From: Granulicella sp. L60
Lineage (GTDB): Bacteria > Acidobacteriota > Terriglobia > Terriglobales > Acidobacteriaceae
Assembly: GCF_009765825.1 (NCBI RefSeq)
Contig: NZ_LMUR01000015.1
Location: 181,216 to 245,215 of the forward strand
Length of the DNA stretch: 64,000 nucleotides
Direction: 5' to 3'
Made by a program: the position numbers and the translations under genes. Numbering within the stretch: the first letter of the stretch is position 1; each line of letters starts with the position of its first letter. A model generated the notes under the pieces. The model saw nothing but the letters and a program-made list of their open reading frames with translations, searched no databases and was not told the origin of the DNA. Shown here one piece after another: positions 1-8,146 of the stretch.

Positions 1-1260
1 TATTCGACCCCGAGCTTTCGTCATTTGCTTAACGTTCCTGCCGGCAAGATTAGTGCGCTGCCAACGCAGCCGGAGCACTTCCTTAGTTGGCTTCGAGCTA
101 ATTACGATGCCGAAGCTACTACGGATACGTTTGCATCTCGCGCCGTCTTCGGTCGATACATCAGAGCACTTCTGGAGGAATCTTCGGAGATTGAGCAGAT
201 TCGGGCCACAGTCGTGGACTACCGTCCTGTTCCTGCCGGAGGTGTTCTGCTTCTGAGCGACGGGAGCGAGCTGCGCGCAGAACTTGTAGTCCTGGCAACT
301 GGGAACTTTGTCCCTTCGACTCTTCATGGGGTCAGCAAGGAAGCGACTCTATCGGGCACTTACCGACACAACGCCTGGTTGCCCGACACCTTCGATGGAC
401 TGGAGAGCGATGCGCCGGTCACATTGATTGGTACCGGTCTGACCGGAGTGGACGTACTACTCAGGTTGCGTGAGCTAGGCCACCGTGGAATCATTACGGC
501 TGTTTCAAGGCATGGTGTCTTCCCGAACCGCCACGCGCCGTATACATTGGTACGTCATTCGGCTATACCCATCGGGACGCCGGCTACATGCCTCGCGTAT
601 TTACGTGTTCTGCGTGCCGCCATTCGTGACGGAGCGGAGTGGCGTGCTGCCATCGATAGCCTGCGTTCTACGACTAATGAACTCTGGATCGCACTTCCTC
701 ACAGGGAGCAGGCACGCTTTCGCCGTCATCTCATGCGGCGTTGGGACATTGTGCGCCATCGCATGGCTCCGCCAATTGCCGATCTCATCGAGGCGGAACT
801 CGCAGTCGGTTCACTCGTGGTTCGCAAGGGAAACCTTGTAAGTGTTGAAGCTTCGACGGGGGGAGCCACCGTGAAGATCCGCACTTCCAGGGGGTTGGAA
901 GAGCTTGCAACTGGCCGGGTAATCAACTGCACCGGTCCCGGCATGGACTATCGTCGCGTCGATTCGCCGTTGCTCAGAAGCCTTTTCTCTCAACGTCTCG
1001 TGACGACTGGTCCCCTGGGCGGAGGCTTCGACTCCTCAGAGTGCGGGGCGATGATCGGTGTGAATGGTCTTGCCTCTCCTGTCTTGTTCAATCTCGGGCC
1101 AGGACGGCTCGGTACTCTACTCGAATCGATTGCTATTCCGGAGATACGACAGCAGGCAGTTCAATTAGCAATGATGTTAGTCCAACGCATTGGAAATCTC
1201 GAGCAGCCAAAATCTATTTCTAGGTCTCAGGCTTCGAATGGAATTCATACGCGATGGTGA
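1..1260 (+). CDS. FAD/NAD(P)-binding protein (5'-truncated at window edge)
   Basis: The frame is open from base 1 (Y-S-T-P-S-F-R-H-L-L-N-V-P-A), so the start codon lies outside the window; the TTG at 25 is internal. The N-terminal RHLLNVPAG...HFLSWL block is typical of the HcaF-like FAD-NAD(P)-binding family (PF13454). LVVLATGN is the strand after the first dinucleotide fold, and VTLIGTGLTGVDVLL (about residue 140) is a second GxGxxG-type fold. INCTGPG near the end is the usual closing ATG/CTG-type motif. These proteins act as cytoplasmic flavin oxidoreductases, but the substrate cannot be read from sequence. The last seven bases overlap the ClC gene start, so the two are probably co-transcribed. 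Confidence 0.8.
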   Translation, partial: YSTPSFRHLLNVPAGKISALPTQPEHFLSWLRANYDAEATTDTFASRAVFGRYIRALLEESSEIEQIRATVVDYRPVPAGGVLLLSDGSELRAELVVLATGNFVPSTLHGVSKEATLSGTYRHNAWLPDTFDGLESDAPVTLIGTGLTGVDVLLRLRELGHRGIITAVSRHGVFPNRHAPYTLVRHSAIPIGTPATCLAYLRVLRAAIRDGAEWRAAIDSLRSTTNELWIALPHREQARFRRHLMRRWDIVRHRMAPPIADLIEAELAVGSLVVRKGNLVSVEASTGGATVKIRTSRGLEELATGRVINCTGPGMDYRRVDSPLLRSLFSQRLVTTGPLGGGFDSSECGAMIGVNGLASPVLFNLGPGRLGTLLESIAIPEIRQQAVQLAMMLVQRIGNLEQPKSISRSQASNGIHTRW

Positions 1261-2540
1261 CTGCAGTCTTGAATCGAGAGCCTGCCTCACAGGTCAGGGC
1301 GTTCAATAAAATAAAAGCCGCTATCTGGGCGCTGATGTTGGGAGCAATTAGCGGGCTTGCCTGCGTAGTAGTTCGCATGACATTCCGTTTGCTCCAGTGG
1401 GTGTTTGTGCAGAATTCAGGGCTCCTCCCGGAAGCTGCAAGTCTCCTCGTTCCGGGTCGCCGCGCATTGACTCCAGTCATTGGTGCGCTCTGTGCGACGG
1501 GCGTAATTTGGGCAGTGCAGCGATGGTCCAGCGCAGGACCTTCAGTCGAGTATGTGGAAGCCGTTCGCTTTGATGACGGTCGGATTCCGTTCGCCTCTAC
1601 CTTGTGGCGAACTATCTCTTCGGCGTTTTCCGTCGCTACAGGTGCAGCTATCGGACGAGAAGGATCGATGATTCAATTTGCGGCTGCAGTCACCTCCTGG
1701 ATAGGTGCGCGTTCGCCTTTGAAATCTGTCCCGCTGTTACGACAGGTTGCTTACGGAACGGCGGCGGCGGTAGCTGCGGCCTATCAGGCCCCCGTGGCCG
1801 GGGTGTTTTTCGTATTGGAGATCGTTCTGGGTGAATGGATCTGGAGAGAACTGCCGCAACTCGCTCTCGCCTCTGTTGCAGGTTGGCTCGTAAGCCGACT
1901 GATCCTAAGCGCGGGACCTCTCTTCGTCGTACATAGCGCCTTTTCTCCTTCTACCAATGCACTTTGGACTTTGCCGCTGGCTATTCTGCTGGGTGTCTGT
2001 GGACCCATGTACCAGAAACTTCTCCGTAGTGCCCGCTTTGCCAGCCGCTGGCCGCTCGCGCTTGTATGGGGCGGCCTTGCGGTTGGGTTGTTGAGCCTAT
2101 CCCGAACGACTGTCTGGGGTAATGGTGAGCTGGCGCTTATGAACATTCTGAAAGGGAACCAAGCATTGTCGAGCGTTGCCCTCGTACTTGGGCTGCGATT
2201 GATCGCAACGACTTTATGTGTTGGAACTGGAACGGTCGGAGGCGTGTTCACTCCGACCCTCTTTGTTGGCGCCGCTATCGGGCTCACATCAGCTCAGCTT
2301 CTCCATTCGACCGCTCCTTTGCTGCTTGCGGTGGTTGGCTTGAGCACGCTGCTTGCGGCAGTAACCCATGCTCCGTTTATGGCAGCGTCTATGGCTGTCG
2401 AGCTCACCGGACAATATCATCTTGCACCCTGGCTCCTGTTGTTGAACCTTCTCGCATCGCTGATCGCACGAAAGATTTCGCCTCACTCGCTCTATGCGAT
2501 TGCCACACCAACGCCGATGGACACAGCATCTATTGCGTAG
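1254..2540 (+). CDS. ClC-family chloride channel/antiporter without CBS domains
   Basis: 428-residue multi-span membrane protein. Diagnostic ClC blocks are visible: GREGSMIQ (the G[K/R]EGP loop with the external gating glutamate), a PVAGVFFVLE helix start, GGVFTPTLFVGA (the GxFxP anion-binding loop), and a tyrosine in HSLYAIA near the C-terminus that matches the central anion-coordinating tyrosine. The first motif (GSGIP in ClcA) is divergent (AGPSVEYVEAV). Aligned by eye to E. coli ClcA, the internal proton-transfer glutamate (second E of FIIEEM) is isoleucine here (FVLEIV), as in channel-type rather than exchanger-type ClCs. No cytoplasmic CBS pair follows. The ATG lies inside the end of the upstream flavoprotein gene (ATGGTGA), which suggests translational coupling. 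Confidence 0.88.
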   Translation: MVTAVLNREPASQVRAFNKIKAAIWALMLGAISGLACVVVRMTFRLLQWVFVQNSGLLPEAASLLVPGRRALTPVIGALCATGVIWAVQRWSSAGPSVEYVEAVRFDDGRIPFASTLWRTISSAFSVATGAAIGREGSMIQFAAAVTSWIGARSPLKSVPLLRQVAYGTAAAVAAAYQAPVAGVFFVLEIVLGEWIWRELPQLALASVAGWLVSRLILSAGPLFVVHSAFSPSTNALWTLPLAILLGVCGPMYQKLLRSARFASRWPLALVWGGLAVGLLSLSRTTVWGNGELALMNILKGNQALSSVALVLGLRLIATTLCVGTGTVGGVFTPTLFVGAAIGLTSAQLLHSTAPLLLAVVGLSTLLAAVTHAPFMAASMAVELTGQYHLAPWLLLLNLLASLIARKISPHSLYAIATPTPMDTASIA

Positions 2541-2776
2541 GACTGAATATCTTCATCCGCGAACACGAGCCGATGAATCTTAAGTGGCCGTTCGATCAGC
2601 CGAATCAGTTCCTCGCGATTAACCACTTGATTGGAGGTGCTTGAAGAGACGGGAACCTGTATCCTGAAGTCTAGGGTAAACGATGCGAAAGGAATCATTC
2701 AACCGGATCATCACGATAAACGCTTTGCTACATATGTCATCCATAACACCTTTGGCATTTGAAGAGACATTCGCTG

Positions 2777-3730
2777 ATGATTGAGAACTTCCGTATTCGA
2801 GTCTTCAGGGCAGTAGCGGCTCACCTCAGCTTTAGCCGAGCTGCCGAGGAGCTTCTTCTCACGCAGCCAGCAGTGACTCAGCAAATCAAGGCTCTTGAAG
2901 ACGAGCTCGGAGTATCGCTGTTCGATCGTGGCGGGGGGCGTATCGCACTCACTCCAGGTGGTGCGGCCTTACTACCCTTCGCAGACGAGATGAAGACATT
3001 AGGGGACGAAGCCGTTGCGGCGGTCGCCCGAGCATACGGCGAATATGCCGGAGAGCTCACCATCGGGGCCTCGCAGACAATTGGACAATATCTTCTTCCT
3101 ACTTTCGTGGCAGCATTCCTTCGTACACATCCAAAGATCCGCATCACGGCTCGAAGTGGCAACACCGATCAGATGCTGGAAGCTCTCGTCGCCGGTGAAG
3201 TCCATATCGCATTGATCGAAGGGCCGGAGCAACGCAAGGATGTGCATATCGAAGCATTCATGGAAGACCATCTGGTTCTTGTAGTTCCCGCTTCTCATGG
3301 GTGGGCAGGCCAAGAGATCACACCGCAGGATCTCAAGTCTCAGCCTCTTCTGATACGCGAATATGGTTCAGGATCTCGCCGCATCGTTGAACAGGCGTTG
3401 ACCAACGCCGGACTAAAGATGAAGGACTTGATCATCAGCATGGAGCTGGATTCAACCGAAGGGCTGCTCAATGCGGTTGAGGCTGGCCTGGGCGTTACCT
3501 TTGTCTCTCGCTGGGCGGTGCGTAATCAACTTGCACTGGGCACGCTTAAGCTCTCCAGAGTGGCAGGGCTGAGGCTCTCTCGCAGCTTTTCAATGGTCTA
3601 CGCTGCAGGTCCTGTGCCGACAGGAGGTGTGGGTGCATTTCGAGGCTTTTTGCTTGCTCAGGCCTTTAATATGGCTCCAAAGCCGCGAAAGATCAAAAGT
3701 AATTACTCCAATGGCGGAGCCGAAACCTGA
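2777..3730 (+). CDS. LysR-family transcriptional regulator
   Basis: 317 residues from the chosen ATG. The N-terminal winged helix-turn-helix is textbook LTTR: FRAVAAHLSFSRAAEELL, then QPAVTQQIKALEDELG and LFDRGGGRIALTPGG. The remainder is the two-lobed periplasmic-binding-like effector domain (LTIGASQTIGQYLLP is its first strand-helix). The ATG at 2777 is preferred to an in-frame TTG at 2759 because family members start close to the ENFRIRVFRAV block, and a GAAGAG sequence sits about 10 bases upstream. The similarity is to the CbbR/CysL-like branch. No obvious divergent target: it follows the ClC gene by 236 non-coding bases and precedes the broken ogt. Confidence 0.9.
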   Translation: MIENFRIRVFRAVAAHLSFSRAAEELLLTQPAVTQQIKALEDELGVSLFDRGGGRIALTPGGAALLPFADEMKTLGDEAVAAVARAYGEYAGELTIGASQTIGQYLLPTFVAAFLRTHPKIRITARSGNTDQMLEALVAGEVHIALIEGPEQRKDVHIEAFMEDHLVLVVPASHGWAGQEITPQDLKSQPLLIREYGSGSRRIVEQALTNAGLKMKDLIISMELDSTEGLLNAVEAGLGVTFVSRWAVRNQLALGTLKLSRVAGLRLSRSFSMVYAAGPVPTGGVGAFRGFLLAQAFNMAPKPRKIKSNYSNGGAET

Positions 3731-3802
3731 TGATAAGTGGACTTATCAGTTTCTAAATTCTTGTGACAGCAAGTTCTGCTATCCCATTCGAAGGAGACTC
3801 AA

Positions 3803-4335
3803 GTGATCGAAAGACAACAATTGCTAATCGATCAAATTGACACCGCAATCGGCAAAATGATCTTAGTCGCAGACTTGGATGGGAACCTTCGCGCGCTCGA
3901 TTGGGAGGACCACGAAACGCGCATGCAGCGGCTTTTGCAACGCCATTATGGGAAAAAAACGGATTCGTCCTCGAGCCCGCCGAGAACCCGAGCGGATTGT
4001 CGGATACGCTGCGTCGTTATTTTGCGGGTGATATCACGGCAATCGACAACGTCCCCGTCGCAACTGCAGGCACTGCATTTCAGCGCGAGGTGTGGCAAGC
4101 CTTGCGGGATATACCAGCCGGATCAACTTGGTCATATGCAGAGCTTGCCAGGAAAATCGGCCGTCCAAAAGCAGTTCGAGCAGTCGGCTTGGCTAACGGT
4201 TCAAACCCGGTTGGGATAGTTGTCCCGTGTCATCGCGTTATAGGATCCAATGGCTCTTTGACTGGCTACGGGGGAGGGATGAAGCGCAAGCGCTGACTGC
4301 TGGATCATGAGAGCGAACGCATCGAGAAATGCTGA
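3803..4335 (+). pseudogene. ogt: Methylated-DNA--protein-cysteine methyltransferase, broken
   Basis: A normal Ogt/AdaB-type O6-alkylguanine repair protein is spread over two frames. The first frame starts at GTG 3803 with a good AAGGAG site and encodes [17 protein letters not shown] through RHYGKK. At a run of seven A (3953-3959) the family sequence moves to the -1 frame ([16 protein letters not shown]...). That frame carries [32 protein letters not shown] and the active-site VVPCHRVIG with the acceptor cysteine. It then meets TGA at 4294-4296 where relatives have Trp in RKRWLLDHE. Reading through gives LLDHESERIEKC and a stop at 4333-4335. Two independent lesions argue for a recent pseudogene; a sequencing error or slippage at A7 could explain only the first. 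Confidence 0.75.
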
Positions 4336-4439
4336 AAGGCACCGACTTTATGCAAGTTGCGTGTTGCCTCTGCGATAGATTTGAAGAGTAAGCTGCTTTA
4401 CGGCGAGCCTTAGAATGGTAACCGCCCAAAGATCATGAT

Positions 4440-4817
4440 TTAGTCGAAAACTTCCCAACTTCGTAGTGCGTATTCGAAGCGCGTCATATCGACACTCTTA
4501 CCTCGGAACTTGACGCCTTCCATCGCGAGCCGAAGACGCTGTTCAACTGCTCCGTCGCCGCGCAGTTTAATCTCTCCACCTGCACCCACAATCCTTTGCC
4601 ACGGCAGACCGCCGAGAGGTTCTCTACGCAGGAGATTGGCTACAGCCCGGTGGTACAAGGGATAGCCTGCAGCTGCCGCAACCTTGCCGTATGTCGATAC
4701 TTTGCCTTTAGGAACAGACCGAATGATCTGGCGAAAGGCATCATCACGCTGCTGGTTTTTGCGTAGCGAGTCTCTTAGAAGTCTTCGCCTGAAGTTCTGA
4801 GGCTCCTGTATCTTCAT
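4440..4817 (-). CDS. Alkyltransferase-like (ATL/MGMT-family) DNA-binding protein
   Basis: 125 residues. DDAFRQIIRSVPKGKVSTYGKVAAAAG and the block following Y-P-L-Y-H match the C-terminal DNA-binding domain of O6-alkylguanine transferases. The acceptor Pro-Cys-His-Arg is replaced by PWQRIVGAGGEI, the signature of alkyltransferase-like proteins, which bind O6-alkylguanine without repairing it and hand the lesion to nucleotide excision repair. It is convergent with the broken ogt 104 bases away, so this locus keeps a lesion sensor but has lost the adjacent repair enzyme. No partner on the same strand within an operon distance. Confidence 0.88.
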   Translation of the reverse strand: MKIQEPQNFRRRLLRDSLRKNQQRDDAFRQIIRSVPKGKVSTYGKVAAAAGYPLYHRAVANLLRREPLGGLPWQRIVGAGGEIKLRGDGAVEQRLRLAMEGVKFRGKSVDMTRFEYALRSWEVFD

Positions 4818-5035
4818 ATTCCAGCGTACCGGTCATGGCCGGTCGTCGTCCAATGTACGAGAGAGATCAGCTTGCAGATACCTACTGCGAGAGCGTCAAG
4901 GAAGTTCTCGATAATGAAATCTTCGATTGTGAATAAACTTCGAGATTGCTAGAAGGGGGCTCGCCGACACACCACGCCATCGTGATTGTTGGAATAACTC
5001 GTTCAGACGTAACATTTTTACAGAGTTTCACGCAA

Positions 5036-5692
5036 CTAGTTTCGGGCGATGATGCCGTTTCTAATTGCGTATCGTACCAAATCCGCAATTGAGCCGAGCC
5101 CAAGCTTCCGGCTGATATTGATCCGGTGGGACTCAACCGTTCGCATGCTGATCTGCAGCTGTATCGCCGCTGCTTTGCTTGTCATGCCATGCGCCAGGAG
5201 TCGCATAATCTCCCGCTCACGCTCGGTGAGGGATGTGCCTGTTCTCTTTATTTTTGGAGTGATGCAGCGTGTAAGGCACTCCATAGGAACTAGTTCTGAT
5301 ACCCAATCTGCAAAGAAGTGTCGATTTCTTGCCACTGCTTCGATCGCTGCTACCAAATCGCGGTCTGCGTCGCTCTTCAAGACAAAACCATGTGCTCCTG
5401 CCTGCAGAACTTCTCGAATGACTTGCTCTGAGTCATGCATCGTCAATACGATCACACGAATCTCCGGAGCCATTTCTGCAATCTGCGCAGCGGCTGCCGG
5501 GCCATTCAGCTGCGGCATCGAAAAATCCAGGATAGCGATGTCTGGTCTTAAACGAACTGCCATCTCTATGGCATCGATTCCATTGCTTACTTCGCCGACT
5601 ACCTGCCACTCACTTTGAGTAGCCAGCAGGCCTCGCAACCCTCGGCGAATCAGGTCATGATCATCGGCGATCAAGATTTTTAGTTCAGCCAT
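5036..5692 (-). CDS. NarL/FixJ-family response regulator
   Basis: 218 residues. The receiver domain (about 1-120) has the acidic pair D10/D11, phospho-acceptor D56 in AILDFSMP, T84 in VLTMHD and K106 in GFVLKSD. The C-terminal LuxR-type helix-turn-helix (about 150-212) reads LTEREREIMRLLAHGM...KAAAIQLQISMRTVESHR. It is a cytoplasmic DNA-binding output protein, probably phosphorylated by the histidine kinase encoded just upstream, whose 3' end it overlaps by eight bases. Target genes cannot be inferred. Confidence 0.93.
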   Translation of the reverse strand: MAELKILIADDHDLIRRGLRGLLATQSEWQVVGEVSNGIDAIEMAVRLRPDIAILDFSMPQLNGPAAAAQIAEMAPEIRVIVLTMHDSEQVIREVLQAGAHGFVLKSDADRDLVAAIEAVARNRHFFADWVSELVPMECLTRCITPKIKRTGTSLTEREREIMRLLAHGMTSKAAAIQLQISMRTVESHRINISRKLGLGSIADLVRYAIRNGIIARN

Positions 5693-6782
5693 GAAAACTC
5701 ATCTCAACTGGAATCGTTGCCATCACAGTCGTCCCTTCTCCGTTGCAATCGATTGTTAGACATCCCCTCAACTGCTCCACGCGCTCGCGCATCCCACTGA
5801 TGCCTACTCCGCTCCTACTGTCGCGCGCCTGAATCAGCACTTCTCTTGAGTGATCCTTGCCTTCATCGCTTACTGACAACTTCAACCAATTTTGATTGCG
5901 ATGCAGTGCTATACGGGCTATGGGACTGCCAGAGTGTCGCAGTACATTTGCAAGGCCCTCCTGCACAATTCGGAATATTGCTATCTCTACTTCATCAGGC
6001 AGCCTCCCCAGGTCGGAGCTTATTTCGAGTGTCACGCGAATACCGCTGCGCTGCTCGAAACCCTCTACCAGCCACGGCAGTGCCTGCGTGAGTCCTCCCT
6101 CTCCCAGCAAGGGTGGGTGAAGCAGGTAGGATGCGCTTCTTATCTTCGCCGAGCACTGCGATGCAATCTCCTTCGTCTCCTGGACCAGGGTCTTCAGCGC
6201 CTCGTCTCGATCTCCCACAAGATTTTTTAGCCGGGTCAGATTCCAGTTCAACACTGCCAGCTCCTGTGAGGTCGAATCATGAAAGTCTCGTGCAATCCGA
6301 CGGCGCTCTTCTTGTTGCAGATTTTCCATCTGATCTGACATGACGCGAAAAACGGTCTGCGCATTGTTACGCTCTGTTATGTCCTGATAAAGGCCATATA
6401 CGCCAGCCAGTTCGCCATTCACCATCAGAGGGATGCCATAGAGCTCGATGTCCACGACCATTCCATCGCGTCGTCGCCGCTGGGTCACCGTATGCACTTT
6501 GCGGCCTCGGAGCACCATTCCGCTCAGTTGCATTGCCTCTTCCACCATTTTAGGTGCGGCAATCAACTGGTCCAAATCTTGCGAAAAAAGCTCTTTCGAT
6601 GTGTACTGAAACAGCTTTTCAAAGGCGGGATTGCACATCGTAAAGCGATGCTGCGCGTCGAGCGCGACGATGGCAATCGGACTATTTTCAATGAGAGCTC
6701 GCAGATAGGTCGCGGAGGCGCAAACATCCATCCGCGAAAATGGGAATGCGGTGTGAGTTCCGGAAAACTCATGCTCTTTCAT
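5685..6782 (-). CDS. PAS-domain sensor histidine kinase (HisKA_3 type)
   Basis: 365 residues with no transmembrane segment, so probably a cytoplasmic sensor. A PAS domain runs from about 27 to 140 (YLRALIENSPIAIVALDAQH, then a PAC-like VYGLYQDITER). The dimerisation/phospho-acceptor helix is HisKA_3: EERRRIARDFHDSTSQELA, with the acceptor histidine in RDFHD. The ATPase domain follows with VQEGLANVLRHSG (N box), DEGKD (weak G1) and GVGISGMRERVEQLRG (G2). Kinases of this class pair with NarL-type regulators, and the overlapping response-regulator gene fits. A start at M18 (FSRMDVCA) is also possible. The sensed signal is unknown. Confidence 0.92.
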   Translation of the reverse strand: MKEHEFSGTHTAFPFSRMDVCASATYLRALIENSPIAIVALDAQHRFTMCNPAFEKLFQYTSKELFSQDLDQLIAAPKMVEEAMQLSGMVLRGRKVHTVTQRRRRDGMVVDIELYGIPLMVNGELAGVYGLYQDITERNNAQTVFRVMSDQMENLQQEERRRIARDFHDSTSQELAVLNWNLTRLKNLVGDRDEALKTLVQETKEIASQCSAKIRSASYLLHPPLLGEGGLTQALPWLVEGFEQRSGIRVTLEISSDLGRLPDEVEIAIFRIVQEGLANVLRHSGSPIARIALHRNQNWLKLSVSDEGKDHSREVLIQARDSRSGVGISGMRERVEQLRGCLTIDCNGEGTTVMATIPVEMSFHG

Positions 6783-6912
6783 GACGGCCTCGATCGTGAC
6801 GATTTCTGGTTATCGTAAAAGCGGTCAGTATTGAATTCTGATATATGAAGTATAACCAGATTTTCTCATTCCATTGAGGACAATCGTCAAATTTTCCATT
6901 CAAACGTGTAAA

Positions 6913-6970
6913 CGGCACCTAATCCTGACCGGTCGATATGAGATATCGATCGGGTCAGGATTAGATGCCG
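6913..6970. repeat. Long near-perfect inverted repeat (hairpin)
   Basis: The arms 6913-6939 and 6943-6970 pair over 27/28 bases with two mismatches and one bulge (cggcacctaatcctgacc... against ...ggtcaggattagatgccg), leaving a 3-base loop. It lies 58 bases downstream of the acetamidase stop and about 130 bases upstream of the kinase start on the same strand. It probably ends or stabilises the acetamidase transcript, but the downstream side lacks a clear U tract, so a protein-binding site is the alternative. Confidence 0.6.
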
Positions 6971-7027
6971 TCTGTTTCGAACTTAATTTAGGTCCCTGTA
7001 CGGCGGGCTGGGTTTGCAGGAAGGGAC

Positions 7028-8050
7028 TTACTTCGTCGTTGCGCTGACGAAGATATTCTTTGGGCACATCGCATGGACGCCTACATTACCATCCACGAGC
7101 TGAGTAATATCCATATCTACAGCCACGCTCGAAAGCATGTATGCATCGTCGCGTGTCATGTGCTTTTCTTCCACCAGAAAGTCAATCATGTCGCGCAGCG
7201 CGTGTTCGGTCGCCTCCTTTAGATCAGGGCTGAAACCCATTGTGATGTAGTGGGTTGGCGTCTCCGCCCGTGGCCAAATCAACGCCTTGTTCTTATGGAG
7301 CACGAATTTAAAGGTTCCAGTCAGGAACGTCTCCATTGCGGTGATGTCTACCTCGCCGTTGCCCTGTCCGGCATGGCCGTCACCGGCCACGAATAGGGCG
7401 CCCTTTGCGGCAACGGGGATATAAAGCGTGGTGCCGGCTACCAGCTCCTTGTTGTCCATATTGCCAGCATGAGCGAAGGGAGGTGCACTATCCACGCGAC
7501 CGCCGCCAGGGGCCACGCCCATGCTGCCGAAGAATGGATGCAGCGGGATATCGATCCCCGGTGCGAAATGCCCAATCATCTTTTCCCGGTCAAGGGGGAT
7601 TATGCGTTGCCGGCTGTACGGAAACTCCATCGGGAGAAACCCATGGTGTAAGCCGAATCCATTACACGCAAAGTTTGTATCGATATCGACCTTCAGGATC
7701 TGCACTTCCAGTACGTCGCCGGGCTCAGCGTCTTCAATCGCCACTGGACCGGTCAGGATGTGGCCTCCTGGACCCTTATCCTTCTCCGGATAATTTTTAT
7801 AGATCTCATCGTTATAGGCTGGAATGTCTTCCGGCTTAACGCCTCGAGCAACCAGCCGGTCCGTTGGTCCGCATGTGGAGAGTGTCTGAATTTTGACCGT
7901 CTCGCCGCTTTTTGCCGTAACTGCTGGTTTTGCGTTGGCCGCATAGTGCCCCCATTCAACCGTAGATGATGTGGCGAGCACGGTATGATCCTGTGCCATC
8001 AATGTCAGAGAGCTCAGCATAATACCAGCAAGAAAAAACGTATGGCGCAT
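7028..8050 (-). CDS. Secreted acetamidase/formamidase-family protein
   Basis: 340 residues beginning with a signal peptide (MRHTFFLAGIMLSSLTLMAQ). The rest is FmdA/AmdA-type: GPVAIEDAEPGDVLEVQIL, a GMH-like HFAPGIDIPLHPFFGSMGVAP, AGNMDNKEL, and VAGDGHAGQGNGEVD with the family's Asp/His residues. FmdA enzymes hydrolyse short amides to the acid and ammonia; many exported relatives in soil bacteria have no tested substrate. It is downstream of the TonB-dependent receptor on the same strand, separated by 96 bases that contain a strong hairpin, so the two may be transcribed separately or with attenuation. Confidence 0.85.
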   Translation of the reverse strand: MRHTFFLAGIMLSSLTLMAQDHTVLATSSTVEWGHYAANAKPAVTAKSGETVKIQTLSTCGPTDRLVARGVKPEDIPAYNDEIYKNYPEKDKGPGGHILTGPVAIEDAEPGDVLEVQILKVDIDTNFACNGFGLHHGFLPMEFPYSRQRIIPLDREKMIGHFAPGIDIPLHPFFGSMGVAPGGGRVDSAPPFAHAGNMDNKELVAGTTLYIPVAAKGALFVAGDGHAGQGNGEVDITAMETFLTGTFKFVLHKNKALIWPRAETPTHYITMGFSPDLKEATEHALRDMIDFLVEEKHMTRDDAYMLSSVAVDMDITQLVDGNVGVHAMCPKNIFVSATTK

Positions 8051-8093
8051 GTAACCTCACTTGTTCGAAATGATTAAAACCTACCTGATTGCA

Positions 8094-8128
8094 GCAGTCA
8101 CCCGATCCTTATTGGACCGGGTGACTGC
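8094..8128 (-). terminator. Hairpin after the TonB receptor gene
   Basis: A perfect 11-bp stem (gcagtcacccg, 8094-8104, with cgggtgactgc, 8118-8128) and a 13-base loop, 19 bases past the receptor stop in the direction of transcription. A TTTT run comes only about 20 bases further on, so it may be a weak intrinsic terminator or an RNA-processing hairpin that lowers acetamidase expression relative to the receptor. Confidence 0.5.
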
Positions 8129-8146
8129 CGGGCCGCTTAGTGATTT

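Noticed and set aside
2492..2698. Possible 68-residue minus-strand gene overlapping the ClC 3' end
   Set aside because: No ribosome site, no family, and 49 bases lie antisense to ClC.
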